34,295 nt of DNA from Anaerolineales bacterium (GTDB lineage: Bacteria > Chloroflexota > Anaerolineae > Anaerolineales > Anaerolineaceae): assembly GCA_020060485.1 (NCBI GenBank), contig JAGVAB010000093.1, positions 1 through 34,295 of the forward strand, in the 5' to 3' direction. The notes under the pieces were generated by a model. The model saw only the letters and a list, made by a program, of their open reading frames with translations. It made no database searches and had not been told where the DNA came from. Below, one piece after another: positions 24,714 through 32,897 of this stretch (its first letter is position 1; the number at the start of each line of letters is the position of its first letter). The translations under genes were made by a program, and so were the position numbers.

Positions 24714-25168
24714 ATTCTGCTATCAAGAACACAATCTTCAAGAGACTGCATGTCGACTGCGTTTTCGGATAATGCAAACAGGGTAATGGACATCCCTGCA
24801 CGAACAACTGAATGGCGCTCACCAGATTCAAGATGGTGCCAATTTGGCAATTTTTTTCCCTCCGCCAATAAACGGTATGCGCAAGACAGAGGCAGACTGG
24901 ACATTTCAATCACATTTTGAGCTGTAAGCACTACGCACTCAGGCACCACCCGTTTTCGGTGAGCATAATTGCTGCATTGGCCGTGCTCAAGATCGTATAC
25001 TTTGCATGCCACGCTGGTAAAAAATATTTCTCCGCTGTCTTCATCTTCCAGTTTATGCAAACAACAGCGGCCACAATGATCACAAAGAAGCTCCCATTCC
25101 TCGCCAGTCATCTCAGACAATGATTTCGTTTTCCAAAAATCCGCGTGGTGATTTTCTATTTTTTTCAT
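24710..25168 (-). CDS. YcgN/UPF0260-type cysteine-cluster protein
   Basis: The protein carries the YkgJ-superfamily metal cluster C29-x2-C32-x2-C35-C36, with further cysteines C55, C65 and C78. It follows the UPF0260/YcgN pattern closely: WELLCDHCGRCCLHKLEDED, then FTSVAC and CAYRLLAEGKKLPNWHHLESG. It is thought to bind iron or zinc; the biochemical role is unknown. The ATG at 25168 is chosen because AGGA precedes it by nine bases; an ATG at 25189 would place the same element against the start codon. It is followed by the Smr gene with a 4-nt overlap. Confidence 0.9.
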   Translation of the reverse strand: MKKIENHHADFWKTKSLSEMTGEEWELLCDHCGRCCLHKLEDEDSGEIFFTSVACKVYDLEHGQCSNYAHRKRVVPECVVLTAQNVIEMSSLPLSCAYRLLAEGKKLPNWHHLESGERHSVVRAGMSITLFALSENAVDMQSLEDCVLDSRI

Positions 25169-25355
25169 GCCAGCCATTCCTGATTTCATCCTGTACAGGC
25201 TTATTCAGCAAATCCAGGTTTGTGATGTGAATTCGATAGTGATGATTTCGCCGTCTGTTGTAAAAATCAGCGTAATAAACGCCAGCCATCACTCGCATAT
25301 CAAGTATAATTATACCCATCATTAAAACGCCAACCCTGTTGAAAGGGATTATTCC

Positions 25356-26585
25356 ATGACTGATGTTGTAAGCAGATTTCTGGATTATGTCAAAATCGAC
25401 ACACAATCAGACCGCCACAGCAACGCAACGCCCACGACAAAAAAGCAGTTAATCCTCTCCAAAAGACTGGCCAAGGAGTTGCAAGCCCTCCATCTGGAAA
25501 ACGTCACCCTCTCGGAGCATGGCTATGTGATGGCATCGCTGCCAGCCAATATCCCCAATTACAAAGGCCCGGCCATTGGTTTCATTGCTCATGTTGACAC
25601 CAGCCCGGATTTCACTGCAAAAGTTGTCCAGCCCAGGATTGTGCAAGAATATCAGGGTGGAGACATCCCGTTGGATGATGCCGGCACGATCCTGCTCTCG
25701 CCTGGCGAATTTCCTGAATTGAATAATTATATTGGCCAGACACTGATCACCACGGATGGCACTACATTGCTTGGCGCAGATGATAAAGCCGGAGTTGCCG
25801 AGATCATGGCGGCATTGGAACATCTGGTTCATAACCCTGAAATCCCTCATGGCCCGATCCGGGTAGCTTTTACGCCAGACGAAGAGGTTGGCAAAGGTGC
25901 CGATCATTTCGATATACAGGCCTTCGATGCCGATTTCGCATACACAGTAGACGGAGGTGCGATCGGTGATTTGAACTACGAGAGTTTCAATGCCTCCCAG
26001 GCAACCGTGCTCATCCAGGGACGCAGCGTCCATCCCGGTGAAGCCAAGGACAAGATGACCAACGCCCTCATGGTTGCCATTGAATTTGCTCAAATGCTGC
26101 CAGAGCATGAACGCCCCGAGTTCACAGAGGGATACGAGGGCTTCTTTCATTTGTTTGCGTTCAACGGCAACGTTGAGCAGGCAGAAATGGTGTACATCAT
26201 TCGCGACCACGATCGCGAAAAACAAAAAACCAAACTGGAATTGATCGAACGCAGCGCCGCTACTCTTAATTCCCGTTATGGCGCCGGCACTGTGAACATC
26301 AAAATCAACGACCAGTATGCCAATATGAAAGAAATCCTCTCTGGTCAAATGCACATTGTTGAAACCGCCAGAACAGCCATGCAGGAACTTGGCATAGAAC
26401 CCTTGATCACTCCCATCCGGGGAGGTACAGATGGCTCCCGTCTGTCCTTCATGGGACTGCCAACCCCTAACATCTTCACCGGAGGGCACAACTTCCATGG
26501 CAACTTTGAATATATCAGCGTCCAATCCATGGAGAAGGCGGTAGAAGTCATCCTGAAGATCATAGAGATCTACGCAACCCGGTAA
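25356..26585 (+). CDS. pepT: Peptidase T (tripeptide aminopeptidase)
   Basis: The 409-residue M20 metallopeptidase cleaves the N-terminal residue of tripeptides in the cytoplasm. The metal-binding and catalytic residues are in place: H79 and D81 in IAHVDTSPD, D142 in LLGADDKAG, E176-E177 in PDEEVGKG, D199 in TVDGG and a late His in TGGHNFHG. The phrase IRGGTDGSRLSFMGLPTPNIFTGG fits PepT well. The ATG follows AAAGGG. It is divergent from the YcgN gene and ends at a strong intrinsic terminator. Confidence 0.96.
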   Translation: MTDVVSRFLDYVKIDTQSDRHSNATPTTKKQLILSKRLAKELQALHLENVTLSEHGYVMASLPANIPNYKGPAIGFIAHVDTSPDFTAKVVQPRIVQEYQGGDIPLDDAGTILLSPGEFPELNNYIGQTLITTDGTTLLGADDKAGVAEIMAALEHLVHNPEIPHGPIRVAFTPDEEVGKGADHFDIQAFDADFAYTVDGGAIGDLNYESFNASQATVLIQGRSVHPGEAKDKMTNALMVAIEFAQMLPEHERPEFTEGYEGFFHLFAFNGNVEQAEMVYIIRDHDREKQKTKLELIERSAATLNSRYGAGTVNIKINDQYANMKEILSGQMHIVETARTAMQELGIEPLITPIRGGTDGSRLSFMGLPTPNIFTGGHNFHGNFEYISVQSMEKAVEVILKIIEIYATR

Positions 26586-26595
26586 TGCTCCCTGT

Positions 26596-26630
26596 AAAAC
26601 GGCGACTTTTCCAGTCGCCGTTTTCTTTTA
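26596..26630 (+). terminator. Intrinsic terminator after pepT
   Basis: AAAACGGCGACT (26596-26607) pairs with AGTCGCCGTTTT (26613-26624) and is followed by CTTTTA. The A-rich left flank makes it able to serve the convergent sirtuin gene too. Confidence 0.85.
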
Positions 26631-26668
26631 TCTAAGCTTCCACCGAGCAGGTCGAGGTGTCGGTCTGA

Positions 26669-27415
26669 TTAATTTTTCATCAATTCAGCCAACAACAATT
26701 GCAGGACTTCTGTTGCCTTGCCCTCCAGATAAATGTCGGTAACATCTTCCGTATAATTGGATGGCTGGATATTAACCTCGATGAGGGTTTTGCCATTTCG
26801 TTTGGCCTCCAGCGGCAGGGTTGAGGCTGGCATCACCTCGCCTGTAGTGCCGATCACCAGCCATACATCTGCAGCCAGTGTTTCGGAAACCGCCCGCCGG
26901 TATGCCTGAGGCGGAATAGATTCGCCAAAGAATACAAAATCCGGCTTTAAGAATGCGTGGCAATCACCACACCTCGGCGGCAAGTTTTCCAGAATGACTT
27001 CTTCAACCCCCATGGTGTGACCGCACCCGCGGCAGACCAATCGCTGGCTGCTGCCATGAAACTCGGTCACATCCTTGCTACCAGCCTTCTGGTGCAAGTG
27101 GTCAATGTTTTGCGTGATCACACCCTGCAAATATCCCAACCTCTCCATCTCTGCCAGGCTCTCATGAGCCGCGTTTGGAACGGCACAAGAAAAATTGTCA
27201 TAGAATGTTGTTTTGATCGCTTTCCAGGCTTCCTCGGGATGAACGTCAAAATAATTGATATCAAAACAGGCTGGGTCGTATTGTGCGAAAAGTCCATTCT
27301 CACCCCGGAAGGCAGGCACACCGCTTTCTACAGAGATTCCGGCACCGGTAAAAGCGACCGTACGCTTTGCTTGCTTGATCACTCGAACAGCTTCTGCCAA
27401 TAATATTGCATCCAT
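26669..27415 (-). CDS. NAD-dependent protein deacylase, Sir2 family
   Basis: The 248-residue bacterial sirtuin removes acyl groups from lysines using NAD. The motif GAGISVESGVPAFRG (24-38), TQNIDHLHQKAG (Q102-D105), catalytic H120 in EFHGS and the zinc pairs C128-x2-C131 and C149-x2-C152 are all present. The ATG at 27415 (MDAILLAEAV) is used because AAAGGG lies eight bases upstream; an in-frame start at 27487 would add 24 basic, non-conserved residues. The A-Y-R-R pattern typical of class III desuccinylases (Tyr/Arg pair) was not found, so plain deacetylation is the default guess. Confidence 0.94.
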   Translation of the reverse strand: MDAILLAEAVRVIKQAKRTVAFTGAGISVESGVPAFRGENGLFAQYDPACFDINYFDVHPEEAWKAIKTTFYDNFSCAVPNAAHESLAEMERLGYLQGVITQNIDHLHQKAGSKDVTEFHGSSQRLVCRGCGHTMGVEEVILENLPPRCGDCHAFLKPDFVFFGESIPPQAYRRAVSETLAADVWLVIGTTGEVMPASTLPLEAKRNGKTLIEVNIQPSNYTEDVTDIYLEGKATEVLQLLLAELMKN

Positions 27416-27648
27416 GATTTCACCCTTTCGTTTATGGTTTGCTGTGTCAATGCTCGAAAACCGTTTTTTCTCACGCTTGCCAGGCAAGCCTCACCGCCCA
27501 ATCGCATCCTTTGACAGATATGGAAAAACTTCCTGTAGGGAATTTAATAACCATTTTAGCATAATATTTGTACGGATTTATTGGATCTCCGCGATTTACC
27601 GTGGAAGATGTTTTGCCGCACCCAAAGAGCCAATCATTATCTTTGTTG

Positions 27649-27677
27649 TTGTAAATAAATGACAGTAAGACTAAAAT
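27649..27677 (+). promoter_or_regulatory. Candidate promoter for the HD-GYP regulator
   Basis: TTGTAA (27649-27654) and TAAAAT (27672-27677) are 17 bp apart, about 50 bp before the ATG at 27733. The rest of the 317-bp gap (27416-27732) between the divergent genes is AT-rich, and I see no coding or RNA feature in it. Confidence 0.45.
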
Positions 27678-27732
27678 AGTTGCAAGCAGATGATGCTTAA
27701 AGTTTTGTGACCGCGGGAGAGAGCCTGGTGCT

Positions 27733-28731
27733 ATGGAAACCAAACAAACCATTCTGATCGTTGATGACTCACCGGCTGGCAGGGATACCCTGGAGGCGCT
27801 CCTTTTTCAGCAGGGTTATGACCTGGCCTTCGCCTCCAATGGCGCCGAGACGATCAGGATTTCGGAAGAGTTATTGCCAGACCTCATTCTTCTGGATGTC
27901 ATGATGCCCGGCATGAATGGCTTTGAGGTCTGCCAGCATCTGCGCAGCAACCCCCGGCTGGCCGAGGTTCCGATCATCATGGTCACCGCCCTGGATGATC
28001 AGGCATCCCGCATCAAGGGCATTGAGGTTGGCGCAGACGATTTCATCACCAAACCTTTCAATCGTGTTGAATTGCGCGCCCGCATCAGGACCATCATGCG
28101 CCTGAACCGCTATCGCAACCTGCAGGAAGAGAGAAGCAGACTGATTGCTGCCCTGGAGAATTTACACGTCGCTTATGATGAAACCATCCAGGGCTGGGGC
28201 CGCGCCTTGGACTTGCGCGACGACGAAACTGCCGGTCATTCCTTCCGGGTTGCAGAGCTTACAGTAAAACTGGCCGTTGCAGTTGGCGTTGATCCGGATG
28301 AGATCGTTCATATCCGCCGCGGGGCAATCCTGCATGATATTGGCAAGATTGGCATTCCGGACAGTATTCTTCAAAAAAACGGGCCGCTCTCGGATGCGGA
28401 GTGGGAAGTGATGAAGAAGCATCCTGTGTACAGCTACGAGATGCTTTCTCCCATTAATTACCTTGGAACCGCCCTCGAAATCCCCTATTGCCATCACGAG
28501 AAATGGGATGGATCAGGTTACCCGCGCGGCTTGAAAGGAGAAGAAATCCCCCTGGCCGCCCGCATTTTTGCCGTGGTGGATGTTTGGGATGCACTGAACT
28601 CAGACCGCCCGTACCGCTCCAAATGGCCAGTCGAAAAGGTCAAAACACATCTGCTGGAGCAGTCCGCCAAGCATTTTGATCCGCAAGTGGTTACCGCATT
28701 CCTGAAAATGATCGCCGCGGAACAAGGGTGA
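27733..28731 (+). CDS. Response regulator with HD-GYP domain (probable cyclic-di-GMP phosphodiesterase)
   Basis: Residues 1-125 form a receiver domain: acidic pair D11-D12, phospho-acceptor D55 in LILLDVMMPG and K107 in FITKPF. A short helix links to an HD-GYP domain (~150-332) with H169, the H201-D202 pair in ILHDIGKIGIP, H254-H255 and the GYP motif in WDGSGYP. This is the RpfG-like layout, in which phosphorylation controls hydrolysis of cyclic-di-GMP. No cognate histidine kinase is adjacent. A small CTGGCC/GGCCAG hairpin (28741-28761) lies between it and the convergent cupin gene. Confidence 0.94.
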   Translation: METKQTILIVDDSPAGRDTLEALLFQQGYDLAFASNGAETIRISEELLPDLILLDVMMPGMNGFEVCQHLRSNPRLAEVPIIMVTALDDQASRIKGIEVGADDFITKPFNRVELRARIRTIMRLNRYRNLQEERSRLIAALENLHVAYDETIQGWGRALDLRDDETAGHSFRVAELTVKLAVAVGVDPDEIVHIRRGAILHDIGKIGIPDSILQKNGPLSDAEWEVMKKHPVYSYEMLSPINYLGTALEIPYCHHEKWDGSGYPRGLKGEEIPLAARIFAVVDVWDALNSDRPYRSKWPVEKVKTHLLEQSAKHFDPQVVTAFLKMIAAEQG

Positions 28732-28773
28732 TCCATCCGCCTGGCCGCTGGTCTTGGCCAGAAGCGAAACGCC

Positions 28774-29133
28774 CTATTCCCGCAGCTTCTTGACGGGAAT
28801 GCCGCACAAGAACTTCAGCGTCGTTTCGCCTGTGTTCTCATACTGATGCAATAACCCGCCCGGCACAAAAACCACATCCCCGGGCTTGATTTCCTTCCAG
28901 GCCTCATTCAGCCATACCCGGCCAACACCTTCGACCACAAAATTCTCATGTTCATACGGGTGTGTGTGGCGCGGCGAATGCCCGCCAGGAGCCAATTCAA
29001 TCATCCGCAAGGCATAGACCGGTGCGCCATCATGGTCATCATCGATCAACCAGCGGATCGATGCCCCCGGTGCACTATCGCCAAACACCTCTGCCGGCAC
29101 TTCACTGTAATGGATCACTTTTGCTTTTTCCAT
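28774..29133 (-). CDS. Small cupin-domain protein
   Basis: The 119-residue single-domain cupin has motif 1 GGHSPRHTHPYEHENFVVEG (H56, H58, H62) and motif 2 PGDVVFVPGGLLHQYENTG (H96). These residues bind one divalent metal in the beta-barrel. The phrase ENFVVEGVGRVWLNEAWKEIKPGD is typical of stand-alone cupins of unknown substrate. The ATG at 29133 is preceded by AAGGAG at eight bases. Confidence 0.88.
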   Translation of the reverse strand: MEKAKVIHYSEVPAEVFGDSAPGASIRWLIDDDHDGAPVYALRMIELAPGGHSPRHTHPYEHENFVVEGVGRVWLNEAWKEIKPGDVVFVPGGLLHQYENTGETTLKFLCGIPVKKLRE

Positions 29134-29259
29134 TTTGGAATTCTCCTTCGAATTTCATCAATTTTCACCTATAATAGTATTTTACCTTCTCTACCTTACA
29201 AATGTCATTGCAGGGAGGAGAGTGCACGAAAAGTATGTAGAAACTCGCGCCCTGATTGC

Positions 29260-29346
29260 TGTCGTTGCGAAGGAGCAAAGCGACTGTGGCAATCCCCATC
29301 ACGGTTTGGAGATTGCCACGTCGGGTGAAACCCTCCTCCAACGACA
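29260..29346. repeat. Imperfect palindromic repeat element
   Basis: TGTCGTTG (29260-29267) matches CAACGACA (29339-29346), and inner parts GGCAATC/GATTGCC also pair. The two arms span the 87 bp with several mismatches. The words GTCGTTGCGAAGGAGC and GGCAATCCCC resemble the GTCATTGCGAGG-type palindromic repeats seen in many bacteria. A partial relative starts at 29204 (TGTCATTGCAGGGAGG). It occupies the gap between the cupin and phosphatase genes; the rest of 29134-29543 shows nothing coding. Confidence 0.6.
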
Positions 29347-29543
29347 AAATCTACACCATTTTAGTGCTCCCAGGGAGGATGTTCTTCCCAACGAAGCTTC
29401 ACTGGCGGTTTTTAGCCTTGAATTGCCTCAAAAATAGCAGCCTGCTTCGCGAAAACCGCTCGCAATGGCACCCTGCTTTCAGGACGTAGCGTAGAGAAAT
29501 TTTACCAATCCTTGCTTCGGCAGGGGTGGACAGGTTCAAACCA

Positions 29544-30650
29544 ATGGGTCTATTCAGTATACCGGCTTTCCTTCTGTTTCTCTTCTTTGCCTGCTCCCTT
29601 GCCTATCTCGCCTGGCAGGCAAATATTGAGATTCCCGAAAAAGACGTTCTTTTCCGGGTTGAGGCAAATGACCGTGCCCTGGTCACCCGAAACTCCGCCA
29701 ATTCCGTTCACATCGCCTGGCCGGCCGACATGAACCCGCAGCAGATCACCCTTTCCTACGACCCCCAATTTAAACAATCAACCCCGGAAATTTGCATCCT
29801 GCCCGGGCAAACCTCGCTCGAATTGTCTGGCGTTCACCCGGTGCCGCGCCCCTATTTCAAGCTCCACACACAGCAACAAAACAGCCTCAGCCTTGCCGAA
29901 AGGGTGCTGCCCTTCGAAAAGATCAACAACTTCCGTGACCTGGGAGGCTACCAAACCACCCAGGGACAAACCGTGAAATGGGGCCTCGTCTACCGCTCCG
30001 GCCACCTGGGGAATCCAGATGCCGCCGATATGGAACTGCTGCAAGACCTGGGCATCAAAACCATCATTGATCTGCGCAGCGCAAGCGAACATGAAAAGCA
30101 CCCGGACGTGACCCTGCCCGGCGCAAACTATCTGCAAATCCCGCTCTTTCGCTCTGACCCCTTCCCTTTCACCCATATCGTCTTTCAGCGTCACAAATTG
30201 GGCAAACGGCTGGAAGATATCTATACGCATTGGGTCATTGATGGCAGCGCCAAAGAGTTGGGGAAGATCTTTCGCCTGATGAGCGACCCCGCCAATCTGC
30301 CTGTGGTCATCCACTGCACCGCCGGAAAAGACCGCACCGGCATCACCGCCGCCCTGCTCCTGCTGGCGCTCGGCGTCAACGAAAGCACGGCTGTCTTTGA
30401 CTACACCCTCAGCAACTGCGCCGCCGACCGCTTCCTGGTGGATTACCAGCAGCCGCTTTCTTTTGTGCGCTTTCTGGGCATCAAACAGGAGCACTTCTAC
30501 CCCATCATCGCCACCCCGCCGCAAATGATGGAAGCCACTCTTCATCACATCAAGCGCAAGTATGGCTCCGTCCGCAACTATCTGGTCAAAACCGCCTGCG
30601 TCCCCGAAGAAATTCTCTGCCAGTTGATGCACACCCTGCTGGAAGGCTGA
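29544..30650 (+). CDS. Membrane-anchored tyrosine/dual-specificity phosphatase
   Basis: The protein begins with a signal-anchor (FSIPAFLLFLFFACSLAYLAW). A beta-type domain to about residue 120 resembles a fibronectin-like module. The rest is a Y_phosphatase3 (DSP-type) domain, with NNFRDLGGY at its start and the P-loop H-C258-TAGKDRTG of the CX5R class. The general-acid region is less clear. The domain would lie outside the cytoplasmic membrane. The ATG at 29544 is used (AGG nine bases upstream); a GTG at 29526 would add six residues. It is coupled to the small membrane gene that starts four bases after its stop. The bases here are more GC-rich than in the left part of the window. Confidence 0.88.
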   Translation: MGLFSIPAFLLFLFFACSLAYLAWQANIEIPEKDVLFRVEANDRALVTRNSANSVHIAWPADMNPQQITLSYDPQFKQSTPEICILPGQTSLELSGVHPVPRPYFKLHTQQQNSLSLAERVLPFEKINNFRDLGGYQTTQGQTVKWGLVYRSGHLGNPDAADMELLQDLGIKTIIDLRSASEHEKHPDVTLPGANYLQIPLFRSDPFPFTHIVFQRHKLGKRLEDIYTHWVIDGSAKELGKIFRLMSDPANLPVVIHCTAGKDRTGITAALLLLALGVNESTAVFDYTLSNCAADRFLVDYQQPLSFVRFLGIKQEHFYPIIATPPQMMEATLHHIKRKYGSVRNYLVKTACVPEEILCQLMHTLLEG

Positions 30651-30653
30651 TCC

Positions 30654-31076
30654 ATGCCTGCTGCCCGGCGCACACTCACCCTGGCGCGCATCCTGATCGG
30701 TTCGGTCACCTTCTTCAACCTGCAATGCGCCTTTGCCTTCCTGGTTTCTCCCGCCAGCTACGCCCCCGCCTTTGAGGTCAGCGGCCTGCCCGGCGCATCC
30801 CTGGTCAGCGCTTTGGGCATTCTCTTCCTCATGTGGAACGTGCCTTACCTCTTCGCCCTGGCTCACCCCGTTCGGCAGCGCACATCCCTCATCCAGGCCG
30901 TCATCATGCAAGCCATTGGCCTGGTTGGCGAAAGCATCCTCTATTTCAACACCCCCGCAGTACACGCCCTCCTGCGCCAGACCGCCCTGCGTTTCATCCT
31001 CTTTGACGGTGTGGGACTAGTGCTGCTGACGGGAGCATTGTGTTTGACTCGAAAAGCAAAAGAATCGCAAGAGTGA
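30654..31076 (+). CDS. Small four-helix membrane protein
   Basis: The 140-residue protein has about four hydrophobic helices (near 8-30, 48-68, 82-101 and 114-131). I do not recognise a family. The start ATG lies four bases after the phosphatase stop, so the pair is probably co-expressed. Its 3' end faces the oppositely oriented DGR cassette. Confidence 0.7.
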   Translation: MPAARRTLTLARILIGSVTFFNLQCAFAFLVSPASYAPAFEVSGLPGASLVSALGILFLMWNVPYLFALAHPVRQRTSLIQAVIMQAIGLVGESILYFNTPAVHALLRQTALRFILFDGVGLVLLTGALCLTRKAKESQE

Positions 31077-31262
31077 CCTGTAATTCCCTGATCGGTATTT
31101 TCCCAACCGGATGTTCACCATAGGCTACTGAAACGGAAAGGAATGTTTTTTATTTGGTTGGCTGAGAACAGCCCAACCGGGCGCAAGGCCAGCCATTTTT
31201 GCCTCGATGCTGATCTTTCATCAGCCATACTGCCGGCGCATTGTTGACCGAAGCCAAATTGT

Positions 31263-31387
31263 GGAGGGCAAACACCGCGAGGCGGAAGCCGTTGTTGTTG
31301 TTCCTGTTGTTCGGGTGGTTGTTGTTGTTGCGGTTGGCGACGCGTGCGTTCCTGTAATTGTTGTTCCACGACCCGCCGCGCAAAGCC
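31263..31387 (-). repeat. DGR template repeat (TR)
   Basis: The 125-bp TR begins 27 bp after the RT-Avd stop. On the coding strand it holds 15 AAC or AAT codons, 30 target adenines in all. These codons give broad amino-acid choice when A is mutated and cannot become stops by A changes alone. It matches the VR (32906-33027) with an exact 22-bp 5' end and an exact 30-bp GC-rich 3' end, the latter being the likely IMH*-type region. One CAC codon has no partner in the VR. An Asn-rich reading frame through the TR is a by-product, not a gene. Confidence 0.96.
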
Positions 31388-31414
31388 CTGTGACCTCTGC
31401 CCAATACGCAGGCC

Positions 31415-32794
31415 CTAAGACCTGTGCATCCATGCCCCCAAAAGCCGCCCCATTTCCACTGTCATGCGGGCAGCGTGTTCATATTGCCCAATGGTCATCA
31501 GCTCCTGCTCATGCGCAAATCGCAGCCAGAAGCGAAGCTGTTCAAGAACGATATCGGCCTTCCGCAACCAGATTTGCCTTTCTTCGCCGGTGGATTTTCC
31601 CGCCCAAACCAGGCTGTCCTGAAAATCCATGCCCTGCCGCTGAATGCGTTCGCTCAGCGTGAAGCGATACGTCCGCGGGAATTTTTGCATCTGCGGCAGC
31701 AACCATTTCAAAAAATCGTGTGTGCGTACAAACAATGGCGATTCGTTCATGCCCGCCTCACCGCCGGAACTACAAAATCCAGCATGCTGCGCCGCAGACC
31801 AATTGACCCATCCCCTCACACTTGCCTGCAAGTAGGTGTGGTTTTCTGCACAGTCGCCGGCTGCTGCCACCATCCGCCGCAGCTTGCGCCGGTAGCTTAC
31901 TACCTTGCGGCGTTTTACCCGCCGGTGATCGGGATACACCCGGAAACCCAGAAACGGGATGCCATCCTTAACCGCATTCACCCGTGCGCTCTCTGTGTGC
32001 AGCGTCAGGCGCAGAGCTGCCATTTTCTCCTGTACCGCGGTCAGCCAGTCCAGAAGTTCACGAGGAGAATCTGAAAACAGCAGGAAGTCATCCACATAGC
32101 GCAAGTAGGCGGGACAATGCAGTTCCCGTTTCACGAACTGGTCAAAGCCATTCAAATAGATATTCGCCCAGAATTGGGAAGTCAAATTGCCGATCGGCAG
32201 CCCGCGCGGGCGGTTTGCGGCAAACAGATCATCCCCGGGAAAATAGACCATCTGGTATTCTTCACTTAAAACCCCCTGCCCGCTTGCCAGAACCTGATCG
32301 CAAAGCCACAGCAGATCGTCGTCACGGATCAGGCGGGCAAACTCGCTCCGCAAGATGGCCAGATCAATGCTGGGAAAGAACTGGCGCACATCACACTGCA
32401 GGAAATAACCATAGCGGCGGGCATAAGTTGTGGTGCGGTCCAGGGCGCGGTGCGTGCCCTTGCCCACCCGGTTGGCATAGCTGTCATGGATGAAGCGCGG
32501 CTCCCAGACCGGCTCCATCACCTGGCACAAGGCGTGGTGAACAACCCTGTCCCGGAAGGGCGCCGCAGAGATCAATCGCCGCTTGGGCTCGTGAATGGTA
32601 AAACTGTGATAGCTTCCCGGGCTGTACATTTTTTCGCACAGTTCCTGCTGGATTTGCAGCAGTTCTTCCTCCTGCTGCCGTTCAAAACCCGCCACACCGG
32701 GCTTGCTGCGCTTGCCTTTGCGCGCCCGGCGGTAAGCCGTGTACAGGTTTTCAAAATTCCACACCTGCGGGTACAGATTGCGGTACGTTTTCAT
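31415..32794 (-). CDS. DGR reverse transcriptase with in-frame C-terminal Avd domain
   Basis: The 459-residue protein starts at the ATG at 32794, preceded by AAAGGAGG; a longer frame upstream (to 33076) runs through the VR and is not used. RT motifs are the catalytic D135 in [11 protein letters not shown], the DGR-type motif [10 protein letters not shown] (198-207) and Y233-V-D-D236. Residues ~349-457 match Avd, the helical-bundle accessory protein that binds RT and template RNA ([18 protein letters not shown], then [18 protein letters not shown] and GRLLGAW). Avd is normally a separate protein. M349 has its own GAGG five bases upstream. Near 31801 the frame seems to have shifted: the alternate frame gives [17 protein letters not shown] and a TGA overlapping the Avd ATG. 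Confidence 0.95.
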   Translation of the reverse strand: MKTYRNLYPQVWNFENLYTAYRRARKGKRSKPGVAGFERQQEEELLQIQQELCEKMYSPGSYHSFTIHEPKRRLISAAPFRDRVVHHALCQVMEPVWEPRFIHDSYANRVGKGTHRALDRTTTYARRYGYFLQCDVRQFFPSIDLAILRSEFARLIRDDDLLWLCDQVLASGQGVLSEEYQMVYFPGDDLFAANRPRGLPIGNLTSQFWANIYLNGFDQFVKRELHCPAYLRYVDDFLLFSDSPRELLDWLTAVQEKMAALRLTLHTESARVNAVKDGIPFLGFRVYPDHRRVKRRKVVSYRRKLRRMVAAAGDCAENHTYLQASVRGWVNWSAAQHAGFCSSGGEAGMNESPLFVRTHDFLKWLLPQMQKFPRTYRFTLSERIQRQGMDFQDSLVWAGKSTGEERQIWLRKADIVLEQLRFWLRFAHEQELMTIGQYEHAARMTVEMGRLLGAWMHRS

Positions 32795-32831
32795 AAGCCT
32801 CCTTTCGTAAATACCAAAACTGAAAAATTTG

Positions 32832-32852
32832 CGCGCCCGCTTCGCGGGCGCG
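32832..32852 (-). promoter_or_regulatory. GC-rich hairpin between target gene and RT
   Basis: CGCGCCCGC (32832-32840) pairs perfectly with GCGGGCGCG (32844-32852) around TTC. On the transcribed strand it is followed by CAAATTTTTCA, so it can act as a terminator of the target gene. It also lies 54 bp downstream of the VR end; many DGRs have a hairpin just after the VR that raises retrohoming efficiency, usually closer. Both readings are possible. Confidence 0.6.
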
Positions 32853-32853
32853 G

Positions 32854-32890
32854 CAGAAAGCAGAAAACAGAAAAACAGAAAAACAGAAAA
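32854..32890. repeat. Short tandem repeat, five CAGAAA(A)-type units
   Basis: Five units of CAGAAAG, CAGAAAA or CAGAAAAA follow each other between the hairpin and the VR. On the coding strand this is a pyrimidine-rich tract (TTTTCTG units) directly after the target stop codon. It could result from slippage and has no known role. Confidence 0.7.
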
Positions 32891-32897
32891 CAACTGC

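Noticed and set aside
25449..26525. 358-residue minus-strand frame opposite pepT
   Set aside because: PepT motifs are clear on the plus strand; the antisense protein matches nothing.
29778..30965. 395-residue minus-strand frame opposite the phosphatase gene
   Set aside because: It is antisense to a well-supported phosphatase and small membrane gene. It has Gly/Asp/Gln-rich shadow composition and no motifs.
31150..31404. Open frame rich in Asn across the TR, as a possible gene
   Set aside because: It is the template repeat read in the VR frame. It has no ribosome binding site, and its downstream part shows no protein-like pattern.
31415..32794. Group II intron or retron reverse transcriptase
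   Set aside because: The motif [10 protein letters not shown], the Avd domain and the TR/VR pair fit a DGR. No maturase/HNH domain, intron ends or msr/msd region is seen.
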